From Phoenix dactylifera (Eukaryota; Streptophyta; Magnoliopsida; Arecales; Arecaceae): a stretch of 64,000 nucleotides of DNA. Location of the stretch: positions 80,286 through 144,285 of the forward strand of contig NW_024068186.1 in the NCBI RefSeq assembly GCF_009389715.1. Reading direction: 5' to 3'. Position numbers and translations under genes: made by a program. Position 1 is the first letter of the stretch, and every line of letters starts with the position of its first letter. Below the pieces are notes generated by a model. The model searched no databases and was not told where the DNA came from. It saw only the letters and a program-made list of their open reading frames with translations. Shown here in pieces: positions 33,773-44,822 of this stretch.

Positions 33773-34230
33773 TCACCTTCTAGATTCCACAAGCAGAGCA
33801 CGCTGTTCAGATGTTTTATCAGCACTAACATCTCTCTCTCTAGCAGTATAGCTGCACAAAAATAACCAGGCTACAGCAATCAGATGATCAGCAGGGCACA
33901 AAGATCGCAATGTATCATGTATTGATACTGTAATATGCAGAAATGCAGCATTGAAAATACACCAATTACTATGAAAACTACTATTTACCAGTGAAAATTC
34001 ATGAGAATACATCAAATTTATGTTAAATAGCTTTGCACAACCAAAAAAAAAAAAAAAGACAAACATACATGACTGACAATCATTATTCACGACTTCTTGA
34101 GACCTAATAAGAGCTGAGTGAGTAAATCAGTACCTCGAAGGAAGAACTGCTTGAGGAACAAAAGGGGCATAAGCAGTTTCCCTCTCATCGAGTGAACCCC
34201 TGCCTTTTCGAATTCTGACACAGACATTCT
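33773..34230 (-). pseudogene. Unidentified carried gene fragment B (two possible exons)
   Basis: On the minus strand one segment (about 34230-34133) ends at a plausible donor after L-P-S-R. A second (about 33853-33777) encodes A-R-E-R-D-V-S-A-D-K-T-S-E-Q-R and ends at GTGAGA. Splicing would keep an open frame. The product is not recognised. Confidence 0.4.
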
Positions 34231-34282
34231 TTTCCCTAGCAGCGATTACATGTAACCAGATTTTTGTGGCGAACTCAACAGG

Positions 34283-35210
34283 CTATTGTGGATTTGGAGG
34301 GCGACTGTTGGCTGCCGAGACTCTTGATCCCCACTCCAGGAGCTCCTTGCTTGTATCATCTTTATGCACCATGACCTCAATAAAGCACAAGCTGTCTTTC
34401 TGCTCCTCAGTGGCCTTCGTAATGGCATCTTCCAATTCTTCCTCTGTGCGCACCTGCAGCAGTTCAATGCAAAATTTGATGTATAAACAAACTGCTCGAT
34501 GAGGGTCGTAGGATTTTATAGAAATACTTGAGTAATTCCAGCCATCGAACAGGATTGGCTTCGTATGCTCACCTTGGAAGTCCAACATCTGCCTTCGCCA
34601 TTGTAAATAGCATCAACCAATCCAGTATAATTCCAGTTCTTGATCACATTGTAAGGGCCATCATGGATCTCTACTTCAATGGTGTAGCCACCATTATTGA
34701 TGAGAAATATAATGCTTCAGTGCCCACAACGGATCATTGTGGAAATATCCTGCGCCGTCACCTAAAGGAAGAAGAAAGAACAGTTGAGCAATGATGCAGA
34801 AGAGTTATTAAATGGTGGGTAAACATAGAAAACAGAAGCTCCCATCTCATCCTAACCAAACTGGAAACACTAACTCGGTGCATTAAATATACCTGGAAGC
34901 TCCCATCTCCTATGCAAGCAATTACACGTTTATCCTTGGCAGCTTGCGCATATCCAAGAGTGGCACCAACTGACCATCCAATAGACCCATACTGCATCTG
35001 GAACTCATATATGCATAATGTTATAGTATGAGCACAAGAGGCAGCTAAAGGTTCTAGAATTAGAAGATCAAATCATATTCAACAATTTGACATAGAACTT
35101 ACAAGAAGATTACTTACCCACAATTCTTCGGCAATCTAAGCTTTTGGCAGTTGAACCAAGAGTCACCAGTCTCTGAGATAACCGCCGTATCTCCACTCAA
35201 CATGTTCTGC
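34283..35210 (-). pseudogene. Captured pyruvate decarboxylase exons, C-terminal half
   Basis: Four exons with GT/AG borders, in order on the minus strand, are about 35210-35118, 35003-34893, 34761-34573 and 34453-34283. They encode [18 protein letters not shown], then the thiamine-diphosphate domain with [13 protein letters not shown] and the G-D-G-S motif, then N-N-G-G-Y-T-I-E, then the C-terminus ending in P-P-N-P-Q-stop. Pyruvate decarboxylase converts pyruvate to acetaldehyde in the cytosol during fermentation. A TGA in the third exon (after I-R-C-G-H, about 34714) breaks the frame. The exon structure shows capture from genomic DNA, not a retrocopy. Confidence 0.88.
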
Positions 35211-35351
35211 TCAAAGAGTGAGGGAGATAGAGAAGATTAAAAGTCGAAAGAAAAAAGCAGAACAAATTCAATCTCACAAGCTTCTGGCAAACTGAGGCTC
35301 ACTACCTACAAATTAACATGAAAAAAGAAAAAAAAAAGCAGAAAAGTATAC

Positions 35352-35603
35352 CACTTTAAGAAGAAGTCGTCTCAATTGAAGCCTCTGAATGCCCGAGAGC
35401 TTCTGCGCCACGGAATCGCTGACCCCCGCCAATACCCCGGCAGTGATGGCCTGTCGGCAGAGCAAAAGAATCACAGCGCAACCATTACTCAGTAGACGGA
35501 AAAGAAGGGGTAGCAGAGGGAAAGGAAATACCTTGGTCCGCAAAGGGTGGAGTTGGATCTGCCGCATGTACTGTTCCCATCCCTTCTTCGCTATCTCGCC
35601 CAT
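35352..35603 (-). pseudogene. Captured PMP22/Mpv17-like exons
   Basis: Exon 1 (35603-35532) begins with an ATG and ends Q-L-H-P-L-R-T-K. Exon 2 (35450-35352) encodes A-I-T-A-G-V-L-A-G-V-S-D and Q-L-R-R-L-L-L-K-V. Both borders are GT/AG. This matches the N-terminus of plant peroxisomal membrane protein PMP22 (Mpv17 family). The remaining membrane segments are absent. It sits between two blocks of decarboxylase exons in the same orientation. Confidence 0.83.
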
Positions 35604-35821
35604 CCTTCCTTCCTTCTTCTTCTGCTTCTCCTTCTCTTGGTCAGAAAGGAAGAAGTGCCCCCTCCTCTGGTCTTAATAGGATTCGAATCAAGGGAGAAGT
35701 CGGCCGGACGCGGGGATCGGGCGGAGAAACCAGCTCCGGTGGAACCGGGAATTGGGCATCTCCTAAAGATCCTGATACCAAGATACCAGAAGACCTTTGT
35801 CTCTCACCAAGACGGAAACTG

Positions 35822-35945
35822 TAATCGTTGAAGATTGGGCCAACAAAGACATATGCATCAGCTGACTCCACAATCTCACCACAGAAATTGGTGCTGACCG
35901 CACCCCAGTAGGTCCCAATGAAATGGGGGTGGTGCTCTGGCACTA
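35822..35945 (-). pseudogene. Captured pyruvate decarboxylase exon, middle region
   Basis: It encodes V-P-E-H-H-P-H-F-I-G-T-Y-W-G-A-V-S-T and I-V-E-S-A-D-A-Y, ending near N-D-Y-S, an internal decarboxylase segment upstream of the C-terminal exons. It lies 5' of the PMP22 exons and shares their strand. Confidence 0.85.
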
Positions 35946-35954
35946 GCCCCTTCT

Positions 35955-36238
35955 AGGCTTGGAGGAGGGAGAGGAGGGAGGTGACGGTTTGGGGGAGGGG
36001 GGGAACGGGGTCGGAGATCTTGCGGCCGCGGACAGAGTGGGAGAGATCGGCGACGAAGCCAAGGAAGTGGCGGCCGGCGGCAGAGGAGATGGAGGCGGTG
36101 GGGCCGCCACAGGCGGAGCACACCGACGACGGCGGCGGGCTGGCCTCGGCCGCGGTGGCGGAGGTGGAGCAGACGGCGGCGCATGAAAAGTCGGCGGAGG
36201 CGGCGGAGGAGGGGGAGGAGGGCTCGGCGTCGGTCATT
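35955..36238 (-). pseudogene. Unidentified carried first exon
   Basis: An ATG-initiated serine/alanine/proline-rich frame of 94 codons ends L-L-S-L-L-Q-A-stop, only some ten bases before decarboxylase sequence begins. It looks like a first exon cut by a capture junction. The gene is not recognised. Confidence 0.45.
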
Positions 36239-36334
36239 TTTATGGGAGGCGATGCGGGGTTCGGAGGGAGAGGATGAAGAAGAATCGAGGCGACGGGAGG
36301 GGGGAAGGGAAAAGAATCGGGGCGAAGAAGAAAC

Positions 36335-36376
<42 letters not shown>

Positions 36377-36653
36377 GCGGGATGGGTGCGGGCGGAGGGA
36401 GAGGAAGAACCGGTTTCTTGCAACAGAAGAAGGCCGGAGGGGAGGGAGGAGGAGGCAGAAGAAGGAGGAGGCAGAGGAGGGAGGAGGAGGGCTTGATATC
36501 GCGGGTTTGGTTTTCAACGACGCTAATAAGCGTCGTTTTAGGTCAACTCTACTTATATTGCGTCGGCTATTTTTGACGCTCTGCGGGACATTGCCGACGC
36601 TTGTAGCAAGCGTCGGCAAAAACATGTCGTTAAAATCTCTTTTTCCTGTGGTG

Positions 36654-36710
36654 GTTATAGCATCAATAAAAATCATCATGAATTATCCATTCTTAGAGAG
36701 CTTGTAAGGA

Positions 36711-36767
<57 letters not shown>

Positions 36768-37148
36768 AATATGTGGAAGTTAATAATTTTAAATATTTTA
36801 ATAATAAATATTTGAAAATGTCATAAAAAATAAAATAAAGTATATTTTGTTTTTCATTTTTATCAAAGGGAAGAAAAATTTTTTTTATAAAATAATGACT
36901 AAAATATAAAATATATATAAAATATCACAATGTATATCAAATGATTATTTAATGACATAAACACATGTGAATTAGTGTATTAAACTACCCATATAAAATA
37001 GGGACACATGTTGTAGCCCAATGGTTGAAGGTTATCATTCAAACCATTGGTTCAAATCTTGGGTTGCATATTTTATTTTAATAAATTTTTTACTTGATAT
37101 CGGGATCCAAAAAGTATTCAAAATCTAAATTTGAATCCTGATTGGACA
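36654..37148. other. AT-rich stretch with (AT)n and a SINE-like piece
   Basis: It holds a long AT microsatellite (about 36713-36765). A tRNA-like segment at about 37010-37092 has a box A-like TAGCCCAATGGTT, a box B-like GGTTCAAATCTT and a T/A-rich tail. At 37095-37140 is a piece resembling the right end of the Mutator-like element at 55070-55140. There is no gene. Confidence 0.5.
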
Positions 37149-37500
37149 TCATCTGGAAGTTTCCTCCCAAATTCTCGAGTAGAAGTCTAACATAAGAAAA
37201 TACACAGCTGATGTGCAACCTTCGCATTCCTCTCACTGATACTTGCACCGGATCAGGTTTCTGGCACCTATAAATTCCGAGCAGCACCGTCTTTCTTGAT
37301 GGCTTGAAATTAGCAAACATCAACACCCTCTAATTCAATGCCTGCTTAGGATAACATGCTCTCTCATTTTTTAACATCAAATATCATCTGATTGACGGCT
37401 TGAACTCTCCCTCTCCCTCTCTCTCTCTGGGTGCACGTATGTGTATACATATATGAAAACCACTATCTATAAGTTGTTACCTTAGGAATGCAGTTCAAGG
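37149..37500 (+). repeat. Duplicate of the resistance-gene 3' flank, part 4, joined to an ARF-intron-like piece
   Basis: 37149-37395 matches about 51029-51268. From about 37396 the match jumps to 53695-53790, inside an ARF intron (CTTGAACTCTCCCTCTC, then CACTATSTATAAGTTGTT). About 2.4 kb between the two is missing here. Confidence 0.75.
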
Positions 37501-37517
37501 CTTTTATCTGGACAGTT

Positions 37518-37913
37518 TTTTTTTTTTTTTTATGCTAGGAAAAAGGGGAACGAGGGAGGAAAGGACAAGCCCATCCCCGCATAGCAGCTCCCACTGGGCC
37601 CCCACCCTACCAGGAGAATATTCGATGCGGGCAGAAATGACCGTGTGTTGGGCACCCCGGCCAGTTTTACTCATACCCTCCCCACCAGTGGGCCTGGCTC
37701 GGTTACCCTTTTGAGCTCCGACACGAATACTACGTATGAGTACGTCACACCTGGCACCACCGAGGCTACCAGCAGAGCGATACGTCCTTCTAGACCTCGT
37801 GTCCGAGTAGAGAGCATCCGGTCTCCACAATTTAATTGACACCCGTGCGTTTCGAACTCGAAACCACTTGGTTAGAAGTAAGGTCACGCTCCCACTGGGC
37901 TACCACCTCAGTG
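37518..37913 (-). mobile_element. tRNA-related SINE (about 396 bp, 15-bp TSD)
   Basis: The 15-bp duplication TTTATCTGGACAGTT lies at 37503-37517 and 37914-37928. On the minus strand it starts near 37913 with a box A-like GGTAGCCCAGTGGG and a box B-like GGTTTCGAGTTCGAAAC. It ends in a poly(A), seen as a T run at 37518-37530. No coding capacity. Confidence 0.85.
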
Positions 37914-37928
37914 TTTATCTGGACAGTT

Positions 37929-38532
37929 GACAACTGAAAATACGTCAGGAAAACCACTATCGATGGTACTTTAAAGCACGTTCAAGGCTTTTGTCTACAG
38001 ATAAACAAAGGAAAAAAAATACATATCTAAAATTATTACTCAAGCGGCTATCTTATGGGCTTGTTAGAAAGAAAACTTTCATATTTTTAATAGCCAGAAC
38101 TGCTGGAAACCGAAGTGTTCGAGATAGGACTCAAACCATACAATGAATAGTCCATGCTTTGCCCTCAAAAACAGTTGCCCAGCATTGCTAAGTTGTGGAA
38201 TATTATCCGAACTATAGTTTGTCAATGAGAGCTCAGTCTTTTTCTTTTTCTTTTTCTTGATTTTGTCTCTTGGTATTCATATTTTCTTGCACATTCTTTC
38301 CCTTAATAAATATTTGTCTCCCCTTCAAAAAAAATAAGTGTCATTTTATTGTATTGTAAGATTACTAATTGCATGTGATACATAACAACCATACAAATTA
38401 CTTCACATATTTATTATCCTTTCAAAAATTTATAGTGATATAACATATTCACATGCTCCTACGAGGCCAATTTTACAAACTGTATGAAGAATAATATTTC
38501 ATGGTTGTATTTTGAATTCTTTTTGGTACATT
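37929..38532. other. Intergenic sequence with no recognisable gene
   Basis: AT-rich with no long ORF. It contains a second copy of the CAAGGCTTTT(A/G)TCT motif that flanks the SINE. Confidence 0.5.
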
Positions 38533-39574
38533 CAGGGCCGGCCCGAGCTTTAGGCGATCGAGGCGGTCGCCTGAGGCCTCGGGCCAATGGAAGGCCTCCG
38601 GGAGGCGAAGGGAGCAAAGAGATTGAGAGAGGAAGAGAGAGAAAAGTTTCCGTGTCTGACCGTGACCAAAAGGAAGCAAAGGCCCTATATAAAACGGGAA
38701 CAGGAGCTGGCTACGAGTCTTCCCCCTTAATGAAAGGGAGGTGGAGAGTTTCCTGACCTGCAGAGGGGCAATTTGGGAAGTTGGGGACAGTAGTTTTGTT
38801 TTGGGTGGAGAGAGAGAGAGAGAGGGGAGGGGATTTGGTTGGCTTGATACACGCCTCAAGCCACTCTTATCTTTCATCCCTTCTCTTTTTTGGTTTTGGT
38901 CTTGGTTTTCCTTCCCTCACATTCCTCCTGATCCAGCTGGGCCATCGGGAAGAAAGATAGGGGGATTGGAGATGGACTTCTTGGAGGGTGGAGATTCTCT
39001 TAATTTTATCCTCTGGGTTTCTTCTCCCCTCTTGGGTGGTAGAAAGAGAAAAGGAGGGAGGGGGTTGAATGGCTGCTGTGCTGTGATGTTGCAGCTGCTG
39101 CTTGGGTACTCACTTGAAGGGGAGATGGTGGGATGGGACTTTTATTAATTAGATGGAGTGAATTTCCCATAATGCCCCTACTTTCTCTTATAGAGAGGTT
39201 CCTTTCTGAACAAATTATTTTCTTTACCTTGACCATGAAGTGCCATGGGATGACCTTTCCTATTCGGCCCTTGCTTGACATGGTAAACAGTATTGCCAAG
39301 CATTATCTCAGTTATTGAATCAGTTTCATGGCTCCTTTTTTAGAGAAATTACTTTTATGTGCTTTCATTTAAGAATTATATTGAATTGAAAAGGTTTCTT
39401 ATCTATCTTTATTAGATTCATGTATCTTTGTTGAAATAGTGTACTTGATAGCTATCCATTCCCATATCATTTTTTTAAGTATTTTATATTTATTAAAAAA
39501 AATTATTATTAAAAAAAAAGAGGTCTCATTCATTTGATTCGCCTTAGGCCTCCAAATATATTGGGCCGCCCCTG
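38533..39574. mobile_element. Non-autonomous hAT transposon (1042 bp)
   Basis: The terminal inverted repeats are CAGGGCCGGCCCRA and, on the other strand, CAGGGGCGGCCCAA. Flanking 8-bp repeats GGTACATT (38525-38532) and GGTACATC (39575-39582) differ at one base. Inside there is no transposase, only GA-rich and AT-rich sequence. Confidence 0.85.
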
Positions 39575-40835
39575 GGTACATCTACATGGTTAATACTTAA
39601 CAACACAATAATCCTTAGTGCTTGTATCATGTAGCATGCGTACAACCCCTTCAATGGATACATAGCATCCGATACATGGTCGTATAAAGCTTATATATAC
39701 ACACACACACACCAAGTTCTTAAAATATGATGCCGTTTTGAATCCAGATTTATTTTTTGGAATCCATGTTGAATAATTTTTATTATCCAGATTTACATTT
39801 CTTTATACGCGCAATCCGAGATTCCTCGTTTCCATTGGATCCCAATCAACTCGAGGTTGCATCAATCAAACGGTTACGGCCACTCAAAAATATCAGACGG
39901 TTCTACCACACGTTCACGACACCCAGCGGCCATCCCATACCTTCTATTTAAACCAACCGAAACGACCTCACCCCATACCTTCCTTTTTCTTCAATGGGTA
40001 GGCGTGCAAATAGAAATTTTTATAAGAATGTACAAATAAATAGAAACTTTACCACATTTTTGGATAAGAATTTAGGCAAATCTAATTAGTCATATCATAA
40101 TTATGAGGTGCTGGGCGACCCATGATTTGAAAGACTTGCAATTGATCTCCAATCAGAATAGGTGACCCATGACCTACTAACCGAGTCCGTCTACAAGCCA
40201 GACCTTCTTCCAAAATCCAATTCCATTGCAGAAAACTAGCACATAACCCATATTTAGTTGAGTGTTCCCTCACTTTCTCCCTTCAAAAGTTAAAAGAAAC
40301 AAAAACAAAAAACAGATGGGAAAAAAAAAAAACAGCTACCGAGACACCAGAGGTATCAACAGTGTAGATCGAGAGAGAATCCTGACGGGCCGTGGTTCCT
40401 TTGGATTCTGTGAACCTATGCTTGTTGCTATCCTTCCACACTTGAACCCTACTCCCCTTAGGGCTTTTCCTCCTCATTAGCTGGCATTTCCCATCCCTTT
40501 AAAGAATAACAAGGCCATGGGAGCAAGCTAACAAGCTCCTAAGAAACCCATATCTCCTTCTTGTCTGCCTTGAAAACCCGCCATAAATTCACTTAAAAAC
40601 GACCAATAGTACCACCACCCACACAAAAAAAAAAAGAGACTCCCTTGCTTGTTATCACAAAGCAAACTCATTTCTCTGAGCTTTTGCCGGATTTTATGTG
40701 GCTTTGTGCAGCCTTTATCCTGATTTTGTTTGTCTTTTTCTGTTTTCATTACCGCCAACTCAGTGCCGTTAAAGCCACCTACTTAGCATCATTTCTGGTC
40801 CTTAGACAAGCCACCTTCTTTCCAACTCAAACCAG

Positions 40836-40901
<66 letters not shown>

Positions 40902-42000
40902 TCTCCATCTTCTTCTTCTTCTGGCACAAGAACAGCTGTGTGGAGCACCTGCGATTGGGATCCCGATACGCGGGGGAGCGGGGGGGGAAGCCGGGCACCG
41001 GTGGGGAGGGAAGAGTAAGGCACCGGAGAGGAGGGCGGGAGAGTAAGAATAATAACGTCATTTCAAATTTTTATTTTATTTAATTAATATAAATATGATT
41101 TTTTTTAACATCGTTCGAATAACTGTTATATTAAGGGTATTTGTACAATAATAGAGTTTTACGAGGGTATATATGCAAATATCAATTTTAAAAGGGTATT
41201 CATATAAAATTCGATATTTAGAAGTATATCCATGCAGAAAATTCTTTTTGTTTTCTACTCTCTGCCTCTCTTCTCCAACTCCACCATGTGTCCAACAACG
41301 TACTCTGAATCGAAGCTCTCTCCATCGCTGCCTAATCTTCAATGTCGTCATTACGGACCTCATCTCTCTCTCCATTGGTGAAATTCTTATCACCTACCAT
41401 CTCGACGCCGTTGCCCTCTATGCCTTCACCATCACCACTTCCAAGGCCAGAGCTTCCTCTTCGCCTCGCGGTAGTTCAGACTCCCCATCATCCATGTCAC
41501 CATCACCAGTCATCTTCTCTTCCCCCTCTCTCTCACAGTCACACTAATTTTTTTTTTCACAAATTAAGGCTATAAGTATGTGCCAAGTAGGGGAGGTCTT
41601 ATAATCTTTGATACGATACTTAGGTTGAAAAGAAAAATTAAAGCAACTTTATGATACTTTAGTTGGATGCAATCCATCAGCAATAGCAACCAAATCATTT
41701 TTTCATTGAAAGAAATTTACTAAATCAGCCCTTCAGGTGAACCTTATTCCAAACATGAGATGTTAGTACCCTACTTGTCACTCTGGCTATGTCTTGATCG
41801 AGAACAAGCGGGGCGATAACCTCCTATTCCCTCTTTTGTGCTGCCAAACAGTCTGTCTGGTCTGACCAGTTAACCTATTCTCTTGCTGTGACATGTGAAA
41901 GGATATCCTCCAGGAGTCAGGTCTGCCCATGGAGAGTGGTAGAATAGGATTACTCCCTCTAATATCATAAGCCAATTACTGTATTACCCCCTTTTTTTAA
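39575..42000. other. Intergenic sequence, no gene recognised
   Basis: It contains an AC run near 39702, a long CT microsatellite (40840-40896) and a second CT-rich tract near 41360. Several ORFs of 60-130 codons follow the CT repeats or low complexity and show no motif. I see no supported gene. Confidence 0.5.
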
Positions 42001-42014
42001 TTAATATTCACTCT

Positions 42015-42973
42015 CTCTTTTTTTTTTTTTTTTCTGAAAACGGATTCATCATACAATACGTGTACAAATACACCCAATAAAATCAAAAAACACTAACTTG
42101 CGGAGTGCCAGTGGCAGCTCCCCCTCCTTCGCCCAGAAGGTATACCCTGAATGGTGAGTCGCATAGGCAGCCACCCAGTTGGCCGCCCCATTGGCTTTTC
42201 TAAATACATGTTTGGCCTGGACGGCCACCCCGTCCCTCCTCATCATCCCTATATCCCAGATCAGGGGGTGGTCTATGCTCTCACCCCTCAGCCCCTCCTG
42301 GATCCACCCGATAACCGTGGCCGAATCGCCCTCCAGGACGATCGAGCTGGCCTGCAACACCTGCCGCGCATGTCGAAGACCCGCCCAGGCAGCTCGCAAC
42401 TCTGCCCCTAGAACCAACGTGCCAAACAACTGGCAGCCACCCGCTACCACCATCCTGGAGTGCGGGTCCCATATCACAAAGCCCGCACCATCCCGCGCTC
42501 CTCCATCCAGTACTGATCCGTCGAAGTTGACCTTGAGAAAACTCGGGGGTGGGAGATCCCAGGTGAAGAACACCATCTGAGGAGCTGCCTGAACAGAGAA
42601 GGAACCCCAGGTGTCCTGAGCTGTTAAAGGTCCATCTGAAGAGAGGGTGGGCCTGATCTCCAACGCATGTACTCAAGCGAACTCCGTAAGGCCTGCAACA
42701 AACCTCGGTGACACCCTGCGCTCGCCGAAGGTGCGGATGTTCCTTGCCAGGTAGATCTGATGTGCTGTGTAAGTCGCTCTGATGGCCTCCTAACATGTCC
42801 AAGGGCGGGCCAACCACTGCCGTATCACCTGTAGAAACTGAAGCCTCCCACTCCAGGCCTCCTGCGGGATCCCTGTCCATTGTCATGCCGATCTCGCCCA
42901 TGTACACTGGAAAAGCACGTGGTCCACCGACTCCTCAGCACCACATGTCCCGCACTCCGCGGGGATCTCCCAC
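42015..42973 (-). mobile_element. 5'-truncated L1-type LINE (959 bp, 14-bp TSD)
   Basis: The 14-bp duplication TTAATATTCACTCT lies at 42001-42014 and 42974-42987. A poly(A) tail shows as the T run at about 42018-42033. On the minus strand a zinc-binding zf-RVT remnant (C-G-T-C-G-A-E-E-S-V-D-H) precedes an RNase H-like domain. Confidence 0.9.
42049..42663 (-). pseudogene. LINE RNase H-like (RVT_3) domain
   Basis: A 204-codon frame has V-N-F-D-G-S, G-A-G-F-V-I-W-D, A-E-L-R-A-A-W-A-G-L, L-E-G-D-S and R-K-A-N-G-A-A-N, the plant LINE C-terminal RNase H. The catalytic D/E/D positions are visible. It is only the last part of the LINE polyprotein. The linker upstream is frameshifted, so it is not functional on its own. 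Confidence 0.85.
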
Positions 42974-42987
42974 TTAATATTCACTCT

Positions 42988-43829
42988 TAAGTGTATAATA
43001 AAAGTGAGAAGGTATTTTTATCTCTATGACAAAAATATAAGTACTCAGCCCCTATACTACTGTCACTAATGGCCGGAAATCGAATCTATACAAGATTCTT
43101 TTTTAATCAAATTCTCTGCATGAAATTAATATAAGAAGTTCAAATACGTTGGAGGTTTGGGTTGTATCTTTCGCACAAAATAATGATTGATCTCCTTTGG
43201 TGACGTCAAGATCATACTTTGCACAGCTTTCAAACCATGGTGTCCACTTTCTAATCTATGATGCAGTGAAAGAAAGAGATTGGAGTGCTTTGAAATCTAT
43301 GCAAAATACAATCCAATGGTTGATGTCGCAAAAGAAGATTAATCATTCTATTGTGCGGAAGATATAACCGCAGCAATTCGTCTTACCATGTGACTTGAGG
43401 TTTAATTTATTCCCTTGAAAGCGCTATCCCACCAAATCAAAAATAGAGAAAGAAGGTAAATGACACCTTCCTTAGTTCTTAAATATTGATTGTGGTTCTC
43501 TCAACATCAAACAAGTTGCTTTTGTGTTCGGACGAGTTGGTGGGTAGTAAACATCAAATTCATATAAGAACAGGTAAACAATGTTGAATCTTCTCAGCAT
43601 TATCACCTGCCTGACCAGCTAGTTTTCTCTACTGCCCTTCAATGATTGATTTTGTATACGGTGGCTACTTATTTTAATGATTGATTTATTCTAACATAAT
43701 GATTGATTTTGGAGCATCGGAGACTTGAAATGCTCATTGCTCAAAGGACACACGTTTAGATCAATCATTATGCTTTGCCTTGGATTTATGCTGTGGAGTT
43801 GCAAGGGCATTAGTCCAATGCAAGTGTAT
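42988..43829. other. Intergenic sequence, nothing recognised
   Basis: Mixed AT-rich sequence with no ORF of interest. ATGATTGATTT occurs three times at 43644-43710. Confidence 0.4.
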
Positions 43830-44060
43830 TGCATATGAAAATGCATTTTAAATCTCACCGAGTTTACGTTTCAGTGATGTTTTTGAAGTACCACAGCAAA
43901 TTCCTACTCATGCCAATATGGCCCTGATATTTTTGTGTTGAGCCAGCTTCATCATCTACAAGCAGCATAAAATTGTAGTGAATCTGGATAGAAAAGGGTG
44001 CAAAGTATTACTGGGATAGTTTTCTGACATTAGCCTTCAACCTGAGGCCAAAAATAGTAT
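43830..44060 (+). repeat. Third copy of part of the resistance-gene 3' flank
   Basis: Sequence from ATTGCATATGAAAATGC to CATTAGCCTTCAACCTGAGGC aligns, with more divergence, to about 50530-50770 and to 28630-28834 plus 30904-30950. It lies upstream of the intact gene, where the tail of a lost neighbouring gene copy would be. Confidence 0.7.
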
Positions 44061-44822
44061 CTAAGTTTTAGTGTATAATTTATGTCAAATAGGTGTTGGT
44101 TTAAAGGGTTACGTTCAATCCCAATTCAAGTTGAGACTAAATTTGATAGGCTGGGCCCAGAATTTTTATTCAATATTTGCTTCGTATAATTACGTCCTAT
44201 TAGGTTTAAATAAGCTAATTTTTCTCTTTTTTTCAAAGAAAAGGTTTGAGTAATTAACTTGTATTTTTTTCATAAAAGGTTTAACTGTTTTTTTTTTTCC
44301 GCACGGTTTGCTGAAGGATGCCGAATATTGAGTGCACGATGGAACCAATGGAATGTGGTACTTTGACTGAAGGCAAGTTAGACCGAAGCAATCACCTAAT
44401 TCACTAAAATCTCATTCAAATCGCGAACGGGTCCCGAAGATCCAACTCATTGTACAATTCGGTCTGATACTAATCTCTCAAAAGAAATTTGGTCTAATAC
44501 TAAAAGATCGGATCAAAATTGTTATTTGAGAATCCATTTAAATAATTTGAAGATACGTCAAATCCCCCTCTTCCAAAATGTTTCTCATTGGAATATTTTC
44601 AAGATACGTGTTGCTTTAGAGTCCACATGATTCTTCTACAACAATAGTGGTCCTTTAGGCCGGACCCAGACAATTTCTCGAGCGGGTGGAGAGGCAATTA
44701 TCGGTGCAAGTTGGAGTTTGTGGGAGCCAGTGGATGGGCAATTATGGGCGCAATTATTTCTTCTCTTCCTTCCCACCATCATTCAACTAGTGTCTCGTCT
44801 TTGCAGAAGTTCAAGTGAAAAA
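44061..44822 (+). promoter_or_regulatory. Upstream region of the resistance gene
   Basis: It is AT-rich without a repeat I can name. No confident TATA box can be chosen. The frame is open upstream to about 44718 without an ATG, so that stretch is probably leader. Confidence 0.35.

Larger units (their letters stand above)
32372..36653 (-). mobile_element. CACTA transposon carrying several gene fragments (4282 bp, TSD GTT)
   Basis: The ends are CACTACAAGAAAA and TTTTTCCTGTGGTG. The 3-bp duplication GTT lies at 32369-32371 and 36654-36656. Subterminal CGACGCTT..AAGCGTCG repeats occur at both ends, like those of the 19423 element. There is no transposase. The interior, read on the minus strand, contains exons of pyruvate decarboxylase, a PMP22-like protein and unidentified genes. 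Confidence 0.92.

Noticed and set aside
36183-36707. Plus-strand R/E-rich ORF in the second CACTA
   Set aside because: It is the shadow of minus-strand captured exons and a GA microsatellite.
40645-41061. ORFs around the CT repeat with a possible membrane segment
   Set aside because: The frame is carried by the (CT)n repeat; no conserved motif.
41757-41975. Possible small transposon or gene piece near the LINE
   Set aside because: No inverted repeat, duplication or domain could be found.
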